A program made the position numbers and the translations under genes. Below are positions 6,092 to 6,207 of a stretch of DNA of 6,207 bases, piece after piece. This stretch comes from Prado023 sp964638055 (GTDB lineage Bacteria; Actinomycetota; Actinomycetes; S36-B12; CAIYMF01). The stretch lies in assembly GCA_964638055.1 (NCBI GenBank), contig CAZWXF010000131.1, forward strand, positions 1 through 6,207, read 5' to 3'. Numbering within the stretch: the first letter of the stretch is position 1; every line of letters starts with the position of its first letter. The notes under the pieces were generated by a model that saw only the letters and a list, made by a program, of their open reading frames with translations, did not search any database and had not been told where the DNA came from.

Positions 6092-6207
6092 TCAGTGGCC
6101 CCGGGCTCCGATCGAGTCCGGCTTCAGGGACTTCAGGTACTGCCCGTAGCCACTCTTGAGCAGCCCCTCGGCCAGTTCGGCCAGCTGGTCGTCATCGATC
6201 CAGCAGT
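6092..6207 (-). CDS. rfbA: Glucose-1-phosphate thymidylyltransferase, 3' end only (RmlA/RfbA type)
   Basis: This is the last 37 residues of a gene that continues beyond the right edge; it reads from the edge to a TGA at 6094-6092. The sequence CWIDDDQLAELAEGLLKSGYGQYLKSL closely follows the known C-terminus of RmlA/RfbA (G-W-I-D-x-x-Q-L-x-x-L-A-x-x-L-x-K-S/N-G-Y-G-x-Y-L), which is distinctive. A 10-residue tail (KPDSIGARGH) follows. RmlA joins glucose-1-phosphate to dTTP to make dTDP-glucose, the first step to dTDP-L-rhamnose and other dTDP-deoxysugars. The nucleotide-binding and catalytic residues are outside the window. Cysteine stands where glycine is common at the start of the motif, which is probably harmless. 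It is convergent with the flippase gene, so it belongs to another transcription unit of the same cluster, perhaps with rmlB, rmlC and rmlD upstream of it. Confidence 0.88.
   Translation of the reverse strand, partial: CWIDDDQLAELAEGLLKSGYGQYLKSLKPDSIGARGH

Noticed and set aside
1..6207. A defence system, mobile element or other undescribed system in this window.
   Set aside because: Every complete gene falls into a recognisable polysaccharide-biosynthesis family, and I saw no transposase, integrase, nuclease, toxin-like gene, direct-repeat array or structured RNA.

Overview
The window is GC-rich bacterial DNA with GTG starts and strong Shine-Dalgarno sites. This fits a high-GC actinobacterium, but there is no rRNA or other marker to name the genus. 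All of it looks like part of a cell-surface polysaccharide (exopolysaccharide, capsule or glycan) biosynthesis cluster. Seven genes are supported: five complete and two cut by the window edges. I see no tRNA, rRNA, CRISPR array, insertion sequence or phage gene.

Layout. At the left, on the plus strand, the 3' end of a sugar-nucleotide dehydratase gene (most like GDP-mannose 4,6-dehydratase) is followed by an FkbM-family methyltransferase (226-1020) and a GT-B glycosyltransferase (1017-2159) that overlaps it by 4 bp. These three look like one transcription unit. They converge, with an 18-bp gap, on a minus-strand pair of GT4-type glycosyltransferases (4522-3302, then 3305-2178) that also overlap by 4 bp. 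A 127-bp divergent intergenic region (4523-4649) separates this pair from a plus-strand multi-pass membrane protein of the polysaccharide flippase type (4650-6020). At the right edge, on the minus strand and 71 bp beyond it, is the 3' end of a glucose-1-phosphate thymidylyltransferase gene (RmlA/RfbA type).

How the genes fit together (inference). The edge genes would supply activated deoxysugars: a GDP-mannose-derived 6-deoxyhexose on the left, dTDP-linked sugars such as dTDP-rhamnose on the right. The three glycosyltransferases would add sugars to a lipid-linked repeat unit, the FkbM protein would methylate a sugar hydroxyl or another group, and the flippase would move the lipid-linked unit across the membrane. 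The initiating glycosyl-phosphate transferase, polymerase and chain-length regulator expected for such a pathway are not in this window and may lie outside it.

I did not find a convincing undescribed system. The points most worth a second look are the glycosyltransferase at 1017-2159, which lacks the usual E-x7-E motif, and a perfect 7-bp inverted repeat that would cover the flippase start codon and part of its ribosome binding site. Several very long open frames lie antisense to real genes (for example 2313-4313, plus) and are explained as GC-driven shadows.
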